Source of the DNA: Theobroma cacao
Taxonomy: Eukaryota > Streptophyta > Magnoliopsida > Malvales > Malvaceae
DNA length: 64,000 bases
Reading direction: 5' to 3'
Assembly (NCBI RefSeq): GCF_000208745.1
Contig: NC_030858.1
Location: forward strand, 35,478,369-35,542,368
Made by a program: the position numbers and the translations under genes. A model generated the notes under the pieces. The model was not told where the DNA came from. It did no database searches and saw nothing but the letters and a program-made list of their open reading frames with translations. Below, in pieces: positions 1 through 11,464 of the stretch (the stretch's first letter is position 1; each line of letters opens with the position of its first letter).

Positions 1-1132
1 CATAAGTAAAAAAGAAGTCCCAAAAGGGGGCTTCTTCCTTTACCCACTTGGAAGGAGAAAAAAGAGGTAAAAAAGAAAGAAAAAAAAAAAACAAGTAGAA
101 AGAGGCCCGTGAGCAATTTACCAAAGCTAAAATATTATTTGGCCACAAAGCTAAAATATTATTCTATTGCTATTTACCAGGGGTGGAGCCGCCCCCCAAA
201 ATTTAAAAAACTTTTTACATACTATATGAACTTTTTAAATTTTTTTAATGACCCCTAAAACTTTTTTATTTAATAATTAATTCAAATAAATGATAACAAA
301 ATAATTTTAGATGTTTAATTTAATTTTAATTTTTTTATTTTTTTCATTTATATTATTATTTTTATTTATTTATTTACATTTTATTTATTCATATGTTTTA
401 AATCTTTATAAATTTTTTTCATAAATCTTTACGAACCATAAATCATATTCTATTTATTCATATTTTTTAAATCTTTATAGATTTTCTTTCATAAATTTAT
501 ACAAATCATCAATCATATTTTTTGTCTTTCTTTTTTATTATGTCACATGTGAATTCTATTTTTTACTTGTCATATTCTTCTTTTTTCTGTTACGTAGATT
601 TTATTTTTTATAATTTTAATTTTTAAAAATAAATAAATTATTATATAATTCTCAAATATAAATTACAATATTGCATTGTTACTTAGAATTTTATCAATAT
701 ATCATTTTTATTCAAAGAAACCAATGCGTTCTAGAATGCATATTGCAAAATTTAAGTAACAAAGATATACATTAAAATTAATAGAATAAAATAATTATAC
801 TTCTTTCAATACAATTTTATTTATTATATATCTTTAGTGACCCCCAAAATAATTTTTTTATTTTTTAAACTGTTTGATAAAATTAGAGTAATTATGGTTA
901 GTATATTGCTAGTTATTGATAATATTAGCCCATTTTTCCAAAAAAAAAATCAACCCATTTAATAGATTTTTTTTTTTAAAAAAATAATTTTATTAGTTAT
1001 AACATGGGCCCTAATAAGATGTTGCATAACCCATTCTTCAAGACTTGGAATTCGGGTAATTTGATCCACTGAAAAAAAAGAAAAAAAACAAAGGCCAAAG
1101 CAAAAACCTCTCAAAGATTATGGATTAGGGTT
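1..1132. other. AT-rich intergenic DNA, no gene seen
   Basis: Very AT-rich sequence with homopolymer runs and no convincing reading frame. Stretches near 180-260 and 836-860 both carry C-rich blocks running into A-rich DNA in the same orientation, which may mark a decayed transposon, but I could not define ends or target-site duplications. Confidence 0.6.
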
Positions 1133-1311
1133 TTGCACATTTACATAGCTTCGAAGTTCCTAAAACCAGAAGAAATGTGGAGATCAATGGCAGGAAGGTC
1201 CAGGCAGGTAGTAGCACGGATCTTCTGTGCAGCCAACATCAATCAGGTTCTCTCTGAAACTCAAAAACCTTACCATTATCTCCCCAAAACCTTACTCTGT
1301 CAAACCCCTCG
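1133..1311 (+). pseudogene. Possible orphan 5' gene fragment
   Basis: A short open frame whose second part, beginning at the internal methionine near 1175, is rich in Arg, Ser and Ala with almost no acidic residues, as in a mitochondrial targeting peptide. It is less AT-rich than its surroundings. It stops where the tandem UGT unit begins (1312), and a possible donor-like GTTAGT follows at 1311. No downstream exon on the plus strand is recognisable. I infer a first exon or 5' fragment cut off when the UGT array was built; it could also be chance coding potential. I do not recognise the parent gene. Confidence 0.25.
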
Positions 1312-2893
1312 TTAGTAATGGTAGGACGGTTCCTAATATTGGCATTTGATTTTTTCTGACGTATTATGCACCAGCAAATATTAGAGTGTGTAAATACTCG
1401 ATTTTGATTATTAACATATTAAACTTTTTAATTGATATATTTAGATGTCTATTAAAATAAATTTGCAAAAAATTTGCCCGACCTTGTAAATCATTGGAAC
1501 TTTTTTTTGTGTGCGTGTGTGTTGATATCAGGCAAGTCTAAAAATATTTATTTTAGAAATGAAAAATGAAAAATCAATCATTAGTTAAAACAAAAAATGA
1601 AAAAGTAGAAAAGTCAAAATTATTTAAAATCAATCATTAAATTTGACTATTTGAGTTTGTATTTAAGATTCTGCTATAGATGGTACTTATATATTCTGAA
1701 CAATAAATTAATATTGATAATTTAAAATATATTTATTTTCAAAATTTTTGAATTATTTTATTATTATAAAATGACATGTTATAATTAAGTGTTAGGTATA
1801 CTTTTAAAAAAAATCATTAAGTGTTAGTGTATAAATATTACATAATAACAGTATATCAAATATAAACCATTTAACAAATGCACGTCAACTATTATAAATA
1901 GACTTAAAATTAATTTTTTTTACACCGGTATTTTTTACACTATTTTAGTGTTCTCCCTCTTTACGAAGAGCATATCATATTGTATATACATAAAATGTGT
2001 GTTTTTTTTCTTTGAGCACATTAATGTGGTCTAGGTGGAATTTTGGCGCTTTTGAGTTTAGCTATTAGTGGTGGAAATAATGGTTATAATAACAAGGACT
2101 TCCATAAGATTAAGGATGCAATATTATTTCCTATCTTTAATGACAATCTTAATTAATTAAAAAACATGACAACCTTCTTAAATATTTGAATGAAAAGCAA
2201 ATGAAATTTATGTGTGGTGAGAGAGAAAAAAAAAGGTAAGAGAAGAATGCTTTAATTTTATTATTTTTTTATATTTTTTTAAATTCTTTCACAACATTGA
2301 CAAATTATATAATTTTCAATGTTAAAAAGTTAATATTTATTTATATATTATACAAAATATTATTATTGAAATGTTCTAATCCTAAGAAAGTGTACTATGT
2401 TACAAGCTCATATTTTTAATCCAAAATATACCAATTAGATAGAGGAAGACCGTTACTTATAGGTTCAAAATCTTTATCATTTTTATCTAACGTGAGATCC
2501 ATAATATTTTTTCTCACTTAATCATATAATATTTTTGTTACAATTACTCTTTCACCCGCATCTGAAATATTAATGTTAAATAAATTAAGTTTTTCCATGC
2601 TTTTATATCTTTTTGAAGTAATCTCCCCTTGTTAGAAGCCAAACAATGCTTAGAAACTTAATTGTTTTACATGGTGAAATGAAAGAAACATTATAAAAAG
2701 GCATAGAGATCGAAATGAACAGTAGTTTGTACTTGCATAAAAGCCAATAAGCTGATTAGCAGGAATGACTACTGCTGCTCATTGGGATCACAACAAAATG
2801 CATTATAAACAGGAGAAAAGTAAGTTTAAGTCTTCTTTCTTAAACAATAGAGAATAAACTGATATACAAGTAGAACCATAAGTAGCCAAAATG

Positions 2894-4321
2894 TCAGTTG
2901 CTGCCTATCATATCCTCTATCAATCTTCCCATTGAAATGAATGAGGATCCATCTTTCATAACAGACTTCCTAGCCATCTCTGCCATTTCTTTCACTTTCT
3001 TTCTCACCTCACTGCCACCATGCATAACCAGCCGAACACCTTTCTCTACCTCATCTGCCATCACAAGATCACTTGTACCTAACCTATAATCCAACCTCAT
3101 CACTACTGCTAATCCGAGTTCCTTCATCAGATACGCATTGAGCTGTTGTTCAGCATACATAGGCCACGTTACAATTGGCACACCAAACCACAAGCTTTCC
3201 AGGATTGAGTTCCAACCACAATGCGATACAAATCCCCCTATTGCCTTGTTGGCAAGAACCTCCACCTGCGGCGCCCACCCACATATCATCCCTCTACCTT
3301 GGATCCTCTCCAGGAATCCTTCTGGTAACCTCTCCTCAGTATTCTTGTCAAGTAGTGCGGCATCACTTTGTAGTGGTGATGAAAAACGCAAGGACCATAA
3401 GAATCTGTATCCACTCTGTTCTAGCCCCAGTGCTATTTCTTTGACTTGGGGTGCTCCAAAGCTCCCCATGCTTCCAAAGCAAAGAAATATCACTGATGAT
3501 TGAGGTTGATCATCAAGCCACGTCATGACCTTGTTGCGTTGATCCAGGTCCAACTCAGGGTGAGGCAGAGCATTGAGGTCAATCACTGGTCCAACTGGAT
3601 AAATTGGAGGGTTTGGGCCATTGAGAAAATAGTTAAGAGCACTAGGCTCAATGTCTTCAAACGTATTTACCATGATACCTTTGGCATCCTTCAACCTTTC
3701 AGCTACCTTGATAAATGTCGTGTAACCTCCATACTTGTTAAGCACTGGTGAAGGCAGAACACAAACAGGAACGGGATTGACAAATCCTGGGATCAACTGT
3801 TCAGGATCCGTGATTTCAAATTCTGAGCTGTTCTGGCTATGTCGGGTTGGTAGGTACAGCATCAGACTGAGGAACGCTGCATTTGAGGTTAAGTATATAT
3901 AAGAAGGAAGACCCAATTCAGCTGCAATATCAATCATGGGCGCACAAAAGAAATCAAGAACTAATCCTGCAACTCGGCCAGAACCCGAGCTAGATTCCAG
4001 TGACACAATATTTCTGACAGCATTTCTAACAGCAGGGATGTAGCTCTCAATGAATGCATAGATGTAGCCTTCTAGTGACTTCAAAAGATCAAAGGAAGGA
4101 GGATCTACTTGAGGGAGGTCAATGAGTTGGATTCGATCAGGTCGCGAAGCATCATGCGATTTGGTGTATGCATCCACGAAAGCAGGTGAAAACCACGTCA
4201 TCGAAAGAATAGTAACCCAAATTCGATCATCGTGATGGATCAGGCGCTTCGCAAATTCAATAGTTGAGGCCAAGTGGCCGGTTCCTGGTATTGGAATGAA
4301 TATGAGCTCTATTTTCTTCAT
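2894..4321 (-). CDS. UDP-glucosyltransferase, UGT71 type (copy A)
   Basis: A family-1 plant UDP-glycosyltransferase of 475 residues, the usual length, in one uninterrupted exon. Such enzymes transfer glucose from UDP-glucose to small hydroxylated acceptors in the cytosol. Seen: the N-terminal GTGH with catalytic His16, the partner Asp123 in the LDFF context, and a full 44-residue PSPG box from Trp349 to Gln392 with the HCGWNS core. A terminal Gln is typical of UDP-glucose users. The overall sequence resembles UGT71 (group E), whose members act on flavonoids, abscisic acid and other phenolics; the acceptor here cannot be told. By my count it differs from copy B at about 26 of 475 residues. A TATA-like TATTAAAT lies about 45 bp upstream on the minus strand (4363-4370). 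It looks functional. Confidence 0.95.
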   Translation of the reverse strand: MKKIELIFIPIPGTGHLASTIEFAKRLIHHDDRIWVTILSMTWFSPAFVDAYTKSHDASRPDRIQLIDLPQVDPPSFDLLKSLEGYIYAFIESYIPAVRNAVRNIVSLESSSGSGRVAGLVLDFFCAPMIDIAAELGLPSYIYLTSNAAFLSLMLYLPTRHSQNSSEFEITDPEQLIPGFVNPVPVCVLPSPVLNKYGGYTTFIKVAERLKDAKGIMVNTFEDIEPSALNYFLNGPNPPIYPVGPVIDLNALPHPELDLDQRNKVMTWLDDQPQSSVIFLCFGSMGSFGAPQVKEIALGLEQSGYRFLWSLRFSSPLQSDAALLDKNTEERLPEGFLERIQGRGMICGWAPQVEVLANKAIGGFVSHCGWNSILESLWFGVPIVTWPMYAEQQLNAYLMKELGLAVVMRLDYRLGTSDLVMADEVEKGVRLVMHGGSEVRKKVKEMAEMARKSVMKDGSSFISMGRLIEDMIGSN

Positions 4322-4362
4322 CTCTCAGCTTGTTTGATCTTTCTTTCTCCTCCCGTAGTCCT

Positions 4363-4370
4363 ATTTAATA
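4363..4370 (-). promoter_or_regulatory. Candidate TATA box of UGT copy A
   Basis: TATTAAAT read on the minus strand, about 45 bp upstream of the ATG, also present upstream of copy B. If used, the 5' leader would be very short. Inference from sequence only. Confidence 0.3.
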
Positions 4371-4640
4371 CGTCCTTAACGTCGTAATATACCGTGGAAG
4401 AGACCAGACCAACCAAGGCAGTGCTTCCAGAACGATCCAACAACTCACATGGAAGTGAAATGGGCGAATGAGCAGAGTCGAGACTATAACGACTAACTTG
4501 TAAAGGAAAGGATAGCAGAACCCAATTGCTGTCCAACTTGCTGAAGATATTTGCTTGAATTTGTGACCATGGATGTATTCTAAGGTTCTTATCTTAGTTG
4601 TGGTGACCTGAGTAGAGTATGCCCCACGCACATCGGAAAA

Positions 4641-5616
4641 TGAAAATTTGTATTTTTTCAAATGAAAAGTTATGATTATCGATAAGTTATTTCAATTGAA
4701 AGGTTATGTAAATATTGTAACTGATTTTTCAAATAAAAAATTATGTCTCTTGGTAAAATGACATATTAAAAAAATAATTTTAAATTTAAAAATTACGAGA
4801 TAATTGAAAAATATCAATACTTAATCGTTTGAATATGAAAAGTTATCTTTTTATATTATAATTCAAAAATTATGTCAAATCAATGGTTATCTTTTCATAA
4901 AATAATTATTTAAACAATTTCTTTACTCAAAATTTGTGTCTTGCAACATGTAAAGGTGTGATAGAAGTGCCATGAAAGGATTATACTTTTAAAGAAGAGA
5001 CACTTGAAAGTCTATATAAAGAACTTGTAGTCAATCATTTTGACCCATCAAACAAACAAGATAAGAGTAAAAAATCTAAGAATAAGTGAAGTGTTATGTT
5101 TTGAATAAAATTTAAAAAATAAATATATTTCCTATCATTTTTTCAAAAGTAGGTAAAGTAACTTTGCAACCTTATGATATATCCAGCAGTCTATTCTAGT
5201 AAGTACAAGATGAAATTAGACGTTAATTTCATTGTATTTAAAACTATTCACATAATTCCCCTTACTATATCGAATTGTGAAGACGAAATATATCTTAAAA
5301 GATAACATCTATTATAAGTCACGTCTTGAAGTAAATTCTAATAATTCTCCTTAAATTTCATCAAAACCCTATCCGCACCAATATTTTTATCACAAAAACC
5401 TTATAGAAGTTTAGGGGAGTGATTGGCCTTTGTTGACATATATAAAGATGAGGTAGGAGTACTTCTAGATTTCGTAGTCTAGGGACAGTTCAATCCTCAA
5501 TCAAGATGAATTTCTAGCAAATACTAAATTAGGTGAATTAATCAACTTATCATAAAAAAACACAGGGAAATAGAAATTCATGTTTGAGCAGTGGCACAGT
5601 GTTCGCATCAGTATAA
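4641..5616. other. AT-rich spacer between UGT units A and B
   Basis: About 975 bp of AT-rich sequence not shared with the flanks of the two units. It contains many short repeats related to AAAAGTTATG in both orientations and no credible gene. Confidence 0.6.
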
Positions 5617-5804
5617 TTAGTAATGGAAGGGCGGTTCCTAATATTGGCATTTGATTTTTTCTGACGTATTATGCACCAGCGAATATTAGAGTGTGTAAAT
5701 ATTCGATTTTGATTATTAACATATTAATCTTTTTAATTAATATATTTAGATGTTTATTAAAATAAATGTACAAAAAATTTGCCCAACCCTGTAAACCATT
5801 ATAA

Positions 5805-5806
<2 letters not shown>

Positions 5807-5840
<34 letters not shown>
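5807..5840. repeat. (TG)n microsatellite
   Basis: An uninterrupted TG run of about 34 bp in unit B. The same place in unit A (about 1507-1524) holds a shorter run broken by a C. Confidence 0.9.
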
Positions 5841-5842
<2 letters not shown>

Positions 5843-6120
5843 CGTGTTGACATCAGACAAGTCTAAAAAGAATAATTTATTTTAAAAATTAATAAAAATG
5901 AAAAATTAATCATTATTTAAAATAAAAAATGAAAAAGTAGAAAGGTCAAAATTATTTAAAATCAATCATTAAATTTGACTATTTGAGTTTGTATTTAAGA
6001 TACTATTAATATATGGTACTTATATATATTTATCAGTAAATAATAATAAATAAATTTAAACATTGATAATTCTGAGCACTAAATTAATATTCATAATTTA
6101 AAATATATTTATTTTAAAAT

Positions 6121-8866
6121 TGTCAAACCCTGTTCTATAAAATAATTACGACGTCATTTACATGCTCAATAGAATGGTTACATATTTAGGAAGTTTGAGA
6201 AATCTTTAAAAGACGATATTATCCTTAATGGTAACATTAAGTCGATTAAGCCTCAACTAGTTCAAATAAGAATTTTAAGGTAAAATTAAGAGTGTCACAG
6301 TTCAGGGATGACTCAAAATGGTAATTCGGAGTTTGAGGATCAATTTGGAGTCAAACCGAAATTTTCACTATCTAGGGGCAAAATGGTCATTTGCCACTTG
6401 GGGACAAAATGAAAATTTTTAGAAAAGATTTTTTTGGTCCATTTGACTTATTGGAGTATGATTTGANNNNNNNNNNNNNNNNNNNNNNNNNNNNNNNNNN
6501 NNNNNNNNNNNNNNNNNNNNNNNNNNNNNNNNNNNNNNNNNNNNNNNNNNNNNNNNNNNNNNNNNNNNNNNNNNNNNNNNNNNNNNNNNNNNNNNNNNNN
6601 NNNNNNNNNNNNNNNNNNNNNNNNNNNNNNNNNNNNNNNNNNNNNNNNNNNNNNNNNNNNNNNNNNNNNNNNNNNNNNNNNNNNNNNNNNNNNNNNNNNN
6701 NNNNNNNNNNNNNNNNNNNNNNNNNNNNNNNNNNNNNNNNNNNNNNNNNNNNNNNNNNNNNNNNNNNNNNNNNNNNNNNNNNNNNNNNNNNNNNNNNNNN
6801 NNNNNNNNNNNNNNNNNNNNNNNNNNNNNNNNNNNNNNNNNNNNNNNNNNNNNNNNNNNNNNNNNNNNNNNNNNNNNNNNNNNNNNNNNNNNNNNNNNNN
6901 NNNNNNNNNNNNNNNNNNNNNNNNNNNNNNNNNNNNNNNNNNNNNNNNNNNNNNNNNNNNNNNNNNNNNNNNNNNNNNNNNNNNNNNNNNNNNNNNNNNN
7001 NNNNNNNNNNNNNNNNNNNNNNNNNNNNNNNNNNNNNNNNNNNNNNNNNNNNNNNNNNNNNNNNNNNNNNNNNNNNNNNNNNNNNNNNNNNNNNNNNNNN
7101 NNNNNNNNNNNNNNNNNNNNNNNNNNNNNNNNNNNNNNNNNNNNNNNNNNNNNNNNNNNNNNNNNNNNNNNNNNNNNNNNNNNNNNNNNNNNNNNNNNNN
7201 NNNNNNNNNNNNNNNNNNNNNNNNNNNNNNNNNNNNNNNNNNNNNNNNNNNNNNNNNNNNNNNNNNNNNNNTTTGCCTAATTGTGTGTTAATTAGTTGTG
7301 CTTGGTGAATTGAGGGATTGGAAAAGAAATGGAGCAAGTTGGAATGAAATTGGACGCATTGGCCAATTTATTGGATGAAAAATCGACTTAGGTCAATACC
7401 GGGTCTAGATGGCTACCTGTGCATTTTTCATTTCATATCATGCATATATATCGAGCTTGAAATAGCTTATGACTGTTAGATACAATTTAATTAAAATATG
7501 TGCCATGAATTATGGCTAGGTGGTGAGCCATTAGATATGGGTAAAGAACTATACCCGTAGACTGAAAATAGGAGTATATCGACTCCTAGAACTGTGAGTA
7601 AACTTACTATCGTCTTAATTATCTAGAGTAGATTTATTTAATTGTGTGATTTTATGAAAAAATGGTTTAATTGGAAAATTATTGTGTTTTATGGGAAAAT
7701 AGGATTTTATAAAATAATTTTATAAAATTTTTGAAAATTTAATAATGATTTTAAAAATAGAGTAATTGGAGACCTATACTATGATTGTGTTGTTTATCCA
7801 TGATTTTACATTAAATGGCTTATGATAAATGTGGGTATGACTGGTTATTTTTATGATTTAAAGAATTTGTGAACTGCTTTGATTTGCCTTGAATGTGTTA
7901 AGTGAGCCATGTCATACTATTGTGATTTTATTGGTTTGTGGGTTATAAAGTGGGCACTGCAGTGACGGGGGTTCCGTGGGCTAGCCTAATTAGAGGGGCA
8001 CGGTTCCCAATTATTGAGCTTACCTCGATTAGAGAGGCGAGTAGGATAACTCCCGAGGTAGGATTTGAGTGCACCTCACGTTCAGGCCACCACGTGAGAG
8101 TGAGACTCAGTTAACGCCAAGGAACGGCTGTGTTGTCAGAGGTGAAATGTGTTTGTGTGTGTGACAATAAATAGCCTTGGCGGTCTCGGTAAGATGCCTC
8201 TGCGGGGTATCCCCGAGAATGAATTTTTGGCAAGGGCCAAGTTTTTGAAAAGTGCATAAGCCATGTTGAGTAATTGAATGAAATTCAATTATTTATATGG
8301 GTTGGGATGAATTATTTTAACTGTCTCTTATTACTCGGCTTTAGATTATTTTGATGATGTTTGTCTACTCACTGGGATTATGTAATCATAATCTCACCCC
8401 TCTTCCTATCCATTTTTCAGGCTCATGACAATTTGTTGATAGTTGATTAAGACGAGAATTAATCTCGGAGTTGCATCCTAGAAAGTAAGGGTTCATAGCC
8501 CTACATCTTCTTAGTCAGTTGGAGACTCACGTGTCACTGTAAAAGTAATTTTATTCATCAGTTATTTGATTTAAAGTATGTATGAATATATTTAGCTTTT
8601 ACACCATGTTTTTGGCGAGTTTCGGTATTTTCGAAGAAAAATGACGAAAATGCCCATGTGAGCCAGAAAGTAATATTTTATTGTTTTGATTTGAAAATGA
8701 CTTATGATTTTTTTGAAATGTGAGATTTAATAACTGTCGCTCATTAGGGAGATGCGGAAGCTGATGCTAAGCCTTGCTGGGTTTCGATCGGCATTCGGGG
8801 TAATGAGTGCCTATCGAGACGTCGCAGCGGTTGTCACGGGCTCGATGGGAGTTTCGGGTCGTGACA
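6121..8866. mobile_element. Likely solo LTR of a Ty3/gypsy-type retrotransposon
   Basis: The segment begins TGTCA and ends TGACA, the short inverted ends typical of LTRs. It interrupts unit B exactly where unit A is continuous (near 1735-1745). Flanking five-base duplications are AAAAT (6116-6120) and ATAAT (8867-8871), with one mismatch. The 3' part, with GC-rich blocks and an end reading GGGTCGTGACA, resembles long LTRs of Del/Tekay chromoviruses. No gag, protease, reverse transcriptase or integrase frame is visible. The 805-N gap lies inside, so a short internal region cannot be strictly excluded; a solo LTR left by recombination is most likely. Confidence 0.75.
6467..7271. other. Assembly gap
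   Basis: 805 N inside the LTR-like insertion. True length is unknown. Open frames spanning it on both strands are artefacts. Confidence 1.
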
Positions 8867-10036
8867 ATAATTTTTTGAATTTTTTTATCATTATAAAATG
8901 ACATGTTATAATTAAGTGTTAGGTGTACTTTTAAAAAAAATTATTAAGTGTTAGTGTATAAATATTACATAATAACAGTATATCAAATATAAACCATTTA
9001 ACAAATGCACATTAACTATAAAAAATAGACTTAAAATTAATTTTTTTACGCCTGTATTTTTTATACTATTGTAATGTAATTAAGTAGATTCTTCCTCTTT
9101 ATGAAGAGCATATCATATTGTATATGCATAAAATGTTCTTTTTTTCTTTGACTACATTAATGTGGTCTAGGTGGAATTTTGGAGCTTTTGAGTTTAGCTA
9201 TTAGTGGTGGAAATAATGGTTATAATAACAAGGACTTCCATAAGATTAAGGATGCAATATTATTTCCTATCTTAATGACAATTTTAATTAATTAAAAAAC
9301 ATGACAACCTTAATAACAACCTTCTTAAATATTTCAATGAAAAGCAAATGAAACTTATGCTTGGTGAGAGAGAAAAAAAAAGGTAAGAGAAGAATGCTTT
9401 AACTTTATTTTTTTTATATTTTTTAAAATTCTTTTACAACATTGACAAATTATATAATTTTTAATGTTAAAAAGTTAATATTTATATATATTATACAAAA
9501 TATTATTATTGAAATGTTCTAATCCTAAGAAAGTGTACTATGTTACAAGCTCATATTTTTAATCCAAAATATACCAATTAGATAGAGGAAGACCGTTACT
9601 TATAAGTTCAAAATTTTTATGATTTTTAACTAACGTGAGATCCATGATATTTTTTCTCACTTAATCATATAATATTCTTGTTACACTTACTCTTTCACCC
9701 GTATAGGAAATTTTAGTGTTAAATAAATTAAGTTTTTCCATGCCTTTATATCTTTTTGAAGTAATCTCTCCTTGTTGGAAACCAAACAATGCTTAGAAAC
9801 TTAATTGTTTAACATAGTGAAATGAAAGAAACATTATAAAAAGGCATAGAGATCGAATTGAATATTAGTTTGTACTTGCATAAAAGCCAATAAGCTGATT
9901 AGCAGGAATGACTACAGCTGCTCATTGGGATCACAACAAAATGCATTATAAACAGGAGAAAAGTAAGTTTAAGTCTTCTTTCTTAAACAATAGAGAATAA
10001 ACTGATATACAAGTAGAACCATAGGTAGCCAAAATG

Positions 10037-11464
10037 TCAGTTGCTGCCTATCATATCTTCTATCAATCTTCCCATTGAAATGAACGAGGATCCATCTTTC
10101 ATAACAGACTTCCTAGCCATCTCTGCCATTTCTTTCACTTTCTTTCTCACCTCACTGCCACCATCCATAACCAGCCGAACAGCTTTCTCTACCTCATCTG
10201 CCATCACAAGATCACTTGTACCTAACCTATAATCCAACCTCATCACTACTGCTAATCCGAGTTCCTTCATCAGATACGCATTGAGCTGTTGTTCAGCATG
10301 CATAGGCCACGTTACAATTGGCACACCAAACCACAAGCTTTCCAGGATTGAGTTCCAACCACAATGCGATACAAATCCCCCTATTGCCTTGTTGGCAAGA
10401 ACCTCCACCTGCGGCGCCCACCCACATATCATCCCTCTACCTTGGATCCTCTCCAGGAATCCTTCTGGTAACGTCTCCTCAGTATTCTTGTCAGTTAGTG
10501 CGGCATCACTTTGTAGTGGTGATGAAAAACGCAAGGACCATAAGAATCTGTATCCACTCTGCTCTAGCCCCAGTGCTATTTCTTTGAGTTGGGGTGCTCC
10601 AAAGCTTCCCATGCTTCCAAAGCAAAGAAATATCACTGATGATTGAGGCTGATCATCAAGCCACGTCATGACCTTGTTGCGTTGATCCAGGTCCAACTTA
10701 GGGTGAGGCAGAGCATTGAGGTCAATCACTGGTCCAACGGGATAAATTGGAGGGTTTGGGCCATTGAGAAAATAGTTAAGGGCACTAGGCTCAATGCCTT
10801 CAAACGTATTTACCATGATACCTTTGGCATCCTTCAACCTTTCAGCAACCTTGATAAATGTCGTGTAACCTCCATCCTTGTTAAACAACGGTGAAGGCAG
10901 AAGACAAAGAGGAACAGGATTGACAAATCCTGGGATCAACTGTTCAGGATCCGTGATTTCAAATCCTGAGCTGTTCTGGCTATGTCGGGTTGGTAGGTAC
11001 AGCATGAGACCCAGGGACGCTGCATTTGAGGCATAGTATATATAAGAAGGAAGACCCAATTCAGTTGCAATATCAATCATGGGCGCACAAAAGAAATCAA
11101 GAACTAATCCTGCGACTCGGCCAGAACCGGAGCTAGATTCCAGTGACACAATATTTCTGACAGCATTTCTGGCAGCAGGGATGTAGCTCTCAATGAATGC
11201 ATAGATGTAGCCTTCTAGTGACATCAAAAGATCTAAGGAAGGAGGATCTAGTTGAGGGAGGTCAATGAGTTGGATTCGATCAGGTCGCGAAGCATCAAGC
11301 GATTTGGTGTATGCATCCACGAAAGCAGGTGAAAACCACGTCATCGAAAGAATAGTAATCCAAATTCGATCATCGTGATGGATCAGGCGCTTCGCAAATT
11401 CAATAGTTGAGGCCCAGTGGCCGGTTCCTGGTATTGGAATGAATATGAGCTCTATTTTCTTCAT
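10037..11464 (-). CDS. UDP-glucosyltransferase, UGT71 type (copy B)
   Basis: Tandem sister of the gene at 2894-4321: 475 residues, single exon, same start. His16, Asp123 and the complete PSPG box (349-392, ending in Gln) are all present, so it should be catalytically competent. About 26 residues differ from copy A. Several group in the N-terminal acceptor-binding half: Leu17 to Trp beside the catalytic His, Leu144/Thr145/Phe150/Ser152 to Tyr/Ala/Ser/Gly, and changes at 186, 188, 193, 194 and 197. Tyr389 to His falls inside the PSPG box. This pattern allows a shift in acceptor choice, but that is inference. The promoter-proximal 320 bp matches copy A. Confidence 0.95.
   Translation of the reverse strand: MKKIELIFIPIPGTGHWASTIEFAKRLIHHDDRIWITILSMTWFSPAFVDAYTKSLDASRPDRIQLIDLPQLDPPSLDLLMSLEGYIYAFIESYIPAARNAVRNIVSLESSSGSGRVAGLVLDFFCAPMIDIATELGLPSYIYYASNAASLGLMLYLPTRHSQNSSGFEITDPEQLIPGFVNPVPLCLLPSPLFNKDGGYTTFIKVAERLKDAKGIMVNTFEGIEPSALNYFLNGPNPPIYPVGPVIDLNALPHPKLDLDQRNKVMTWLDDQPQSSVIFLCFGSMGSFGAPQLKEIALGLEQSGYRFLWSLRFSSPLQSDAALTDKNTEETLPEGFLERIQGRGMICGWAPQVEVLANKAIGGFVSHCGWNSILESLWFGVPIVTWPMHAEQQLNAYLMKELGLAVVMRLDYRLGTSDLVMADEVEKAVRLVMDGGSEVRKKVKEMAEMARKSVMKDGSSFISMGRLIEDMIGSN

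Larger units (their letters stand above)
1312..4640 (-). repeat. Tandem duplication unit A containing a UGT gene
   Basis: This segment is nearly identical to unit B at 5617-11784 once the LTR insertion in B is removed. Shared sequence starts at TTAGTAATGG (1312 and 5617) and ends at CGCACATCGGAAAA (4640 and about 11784). It covers about 1.6 kb of 3' flank, the whole coding region and about 320 bp upstream of the ATG. Relative to B it lacks a short stretch in the 3' flank, after CATGACAACC near 2165, that B and remnant C both have. Confidence 0.9.

Noticed and set aside
4318..4536. 72-codon frames upstream of both UGT genes (also 11461-11679)
   Set aside because: Conserved only because the whole unit is duplicated; they overlap promoter and leader and have no known domain.
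6387..7337. Open frames of about 300 codons on both strands across the gap
   Set aside because: They consist almost entirely of N, so the frames are artefacts of the assembly gap.
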